Of a stretch of DNA of 64,000 bases, positions 61,701 to 64,000 are shown one piece after another. Positions within the stretch are counted from its first letter, which is position 1. Every line of letters starts with the position of its first letter. Origin of the DNA: Mesaphorura yosii. Its lineage: Eukaryota; Arthropoda; Collembola; Poduromorpha; Tullbergiidae. The position numbers and the translations under genes were made by a program. The stretch is from positions 1 to 64,000 of the forward strand of contig WIXG01000248.1 in NCBI GenBank assembly GCA_009869945.1, given 5' to 3'. The notes under the pieces are model-generated. The model did not search any database and had not been told where the DNA came from. It worked only from the letters and a program-made list of their open reading frames with translations.

Positions 61701-64000
61701 TTACATTTTGACGCGAGGTCTAGGAACAAAGATTCTAACTGAGGGTTCAACGCATAAACCAGAGAATGTCCATTAATGATAACGGCGTATTCTCCAACTG
61801 CTCCCGTACCTTCAGGATCAAGCACTGAATCGCCATCGCCAGGATGGAATCCTGATACAAAACAATCATATCGCTTAACATAAAAGAACAGTAAACGATT
61901 CCACACCTCAATTCTGTCTTTCCTTACCCGGACCGTACTCGGATTCACCGAAAGTTACCATTGACACGTCTCCCATTTTTGAGTTATCAAGAGGACCACA
62001 ACTGCCTTTCTGAAGTGCGTCTACGAACCTTAGAAGTTGAGTTTTCACCTGCAATTTGAATATCAACAAAATTATGGCATCAGTGCGTCAATTCCTTGAC
62101 ACGGTGTAATAAGTAACTTACATCTTCAAAATTCGCACCATCTACAATGAATATGTCATTCATTTCGTCAGTGAGCAGCTGACAGGAATAGCCGATATTG
62201 ATTGCAGTTTCTGTTGGGAAATTCAGCAAAACTGATGTGAAATCATGCAAGCTGCATTCACTATATAACGTTTGCCATACCTTGTTTATCACCGGTCAGT
62301 ACCCAGACTTTTATTCCAGCCAAGAGTAAATTAGCAATGCATGTTGATACTCCGTCTTGCAACTTGTCTTCAATGGCGGTAGCTCCAATTAATTTCATGT
62401 CTCTTTCTATTTCTTCATAAATTGCATCAAGTTTCTCTTCCCGGTTTATCAGCGACGACGCGGCCTCTTGGTGCCGGTTCTTCCAATCGTCGAAATATTC
62501 AGGTGTCAGTTCTTTCACCGCAAGGACCAACGTTCTTAAACCTTCTCCAGCGAATTTCTGTCAGAAAGCACACGATTAATTTAAGCGTCTGACATTCTGG
62601 CCAGTCTGCCTTACTCACATTTAAATGTTCTTGCGTCCTAGACTTAATATCCTGAGATCCGACCTCCAATCGTTCGTAAATAATTGAGTCTGTTACGAGG
62701 AAAAGGACAGTCAGGTAAATCTGCACCCAGAAAAGTGTTTTCCGGCAACTCACCGGCGCCTTTACAAAGAAGTAATATTTTGTCATCTCGTTGAACGACG
62801 ACTGACATTCGTTTCCTAACATTATTGAAATCGAGAATGCAAAGCAGATCATAGTACTCCTCCACACCCGCTGCTGTAATCGTGATGCTGTCTGGAGTTC
62901 TTTCTTTAAACACAAATTCAAAATTCCGGGCTGCTGACACGAGGGCATTTTCATCCGGGGACTGCGCTTGATATTCCAGCTTTCCTGTTAAAAGTTCGCA
63001 AAATCGCGTTACGTACTAAGTGCAGGACTCAAACGTGACATTTTCTTACCTAGCCTCTCATCGGCCATGACGGTATGGCAGAGAGCCAAGTGCCGAAAGA
63101 ACATGTGAACATTTGAGTCGCCATTTTTCACGGCATCGTAAAGATTCTGATCGTAGAATTTGAACTTGGGCTCGAAATAAGGATTGCTTGAGAAATCAAT
63201 GGGAGATAAACTCTGCAACGATAAATACAAATGTTACAACTTTACCCACAACTGATTACAATTACAAGTTCCAGAATCCTAAGGATGTTATTTGCTTATG
63301 ATTACGATTAATTCTGGCACTAAGAATAAGAGGTTAATCTGTTAAGATAAATCCAGGAAATCCCATATCCAGATCGTGCTAACTAGTGGTAAACTGCTGT
63401 TCTATTGCTAATGCTGCTGCTACTGCGTGACAGTCCCAAAGACATCTAGTAAATTACTGGCTTGTGAAAGCAATTGAGATTCTACGTCTACACTACTGTG
63501 ACACTGTGAAGCACAGCGAGAGCGAAGTCGACTGTTCTACCTTTAAGCTAAGCAATCAGACCACCGAACTATTATCCGAACTCCAACTTCAATTATAACT
63601 GCGGTGTGACCCTTCAACAATGCCTCCACTATTGCGTAGCGAAACTAATGAACTTAATGACTAATACATAATAGGCAATAAAAATTAATGTGCAACCTAC
63701 ATATTTGACATTATCAGTGGACTGCATTGGCTGTAGTGGAATGCCCAGTATGGGCTGAAGTACTTCAGCTGATTCTGGTCTGTCTTCATCCTTCGTGTCA
63801 CCTCCAAAGTACACCTTCTTGGTGGACTTTCTACCAGCATTGGAAGCGGCTGCTTCGCTCGTTTCAAGCCCCTTACTTATGTCGGGCAAGGCGACCGCAG
63901 GTCCAGACGAATCTTTACGCTCTACTGAAGCACGGATTTGCATCGCCACGTCCTCCGTTAAAGTCAATGAGACCATCTTCTCGTGCCAAATAAAAAAGAT
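58720..64000 (-). CDS. ATP8B: ATP8B-type P4-ATPase (phospholipid flippase), 3' part; 5' end outside window
   Basis: P4-ATPases move phospholipids from the outer to the inner leaflet. Nineteen minus-strand exons join in phase: 63701-64000 (open to the edge), 63050-63212, 62754-62984, 62619-62689, 62281-62557, 62122-62210, 61928-62048, 61705-61851, 61509-61637, 61384-61433, 61238-61308, 60156-60258, 60021-60090, 59803-59958, 59628-59731, 59409-59540, 59195-59343, 58969-59107, 58720-58902. Motifs in order: [26 protein letters not shown] and CKGAD (nucleotide-binding domain), [73 protein letters not shown], then membrane helices ([49 protein letters not shown]). The C-terminal [18 protein letters not shown] is characteristic of ATP8B. 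The phosphorylation motif DKTGT and helices 1-4 must lie beyond 64000. The C-terminus has a short polyGln run. About 794 aa follow the first listed exon. Confidence 0.93.
60358..61050 (-). CDS. Candidate small gene nested in a long ATP8B intron, unrecognised
   Basis: Lies in the 979-nt intron 60259-61237 of the ATP8B gene, on the same strand. Two exons look protein-coding: 60978-61050, starting at ATG 61050 ([20 protein letters not shown]), and 60618-60896 ([60 protein letters not shown]). They join in phase across an 81-nt intron (donor G|GTAGAA, acceptor GTATTAG). A third exon from 60545 (72-nt intron, CAG|GTGAAT to ATACAG) keeps the phase and ends at TAA 60358-60360, giving 179 aa in total. 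That third exon's sequence ([16 protein letters not shown]) is not convincing, and a different frame there encodes a hydrophobic hairpin (see findings). I recognise no family. It could be a functional nested gene, a damaged one, or an alternative ATP8B exon set. Confidence 0.45.

Overview
This is a eukaryotic window, most likely from an arthropod (probably a pancrustacean; I cannot name the species). The evidence is a Dpr-family two-Ig cell-surface gene, a family known from arthropod nervous systems; GT-AG introns throughout; AATAAA polyadenylation signals; and conserved animal proteins such as PHAX and an ATP8B-type flippase. Exon boundaries below were placed by hand from splice consensus, codon phase and protein-family conservation.

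Layout. (1) 1-40902: most of a Dpr gene on the + strand. Six exons are visible and the 5' end lies outside the window. Its introns are about 10.9, 0.1, 19.2, 9.1 and 0.5 kb. A complete five-exon family 1 glycoside hydrolase gene (7071-9035, + strand) sits inside its first visible intron. (2) 40903-50296: no gene I can support. (3) 50297-51225 (-): a five-exon cyclophilin. (4) 51226-54872: no gene I can support. (5) 54873-55577 (+): a four-exon gene for a small secreted protein I do not recognise. (6) 56228-57726 (+): PHAX, four exons. (7) 58720-64000 (-): the 3' part of an ATP8B-type P4-ATPase, 19 exons visible. One of its introns is 979 nt, against 61-87 nt for most others, and contains a candidate extra gene (60358-61050, -).

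The two halves differ sharply in architecture. The neuronal recognition gene is spread over more than 40 kb with giant introns. The housekeeping genes after 50 kb are compact, with introns of 60-90 nt and short spacers. PHAX and ATP8B are convergent.

Most notable points: the nested glycoside hydrolase keeps its fold motifs and acid/base Glu but has Ala at the catalytic nucleophile, and Phe at the Tyr that normally contacts it. Dpr exon 2 starts with a perfect 5' splice site, the signature of recursive splicing. The over-long ATP8B intron carries a same-strand ORF, overlapped in another frame by a hydrophobic reading interrupted by one TAG.
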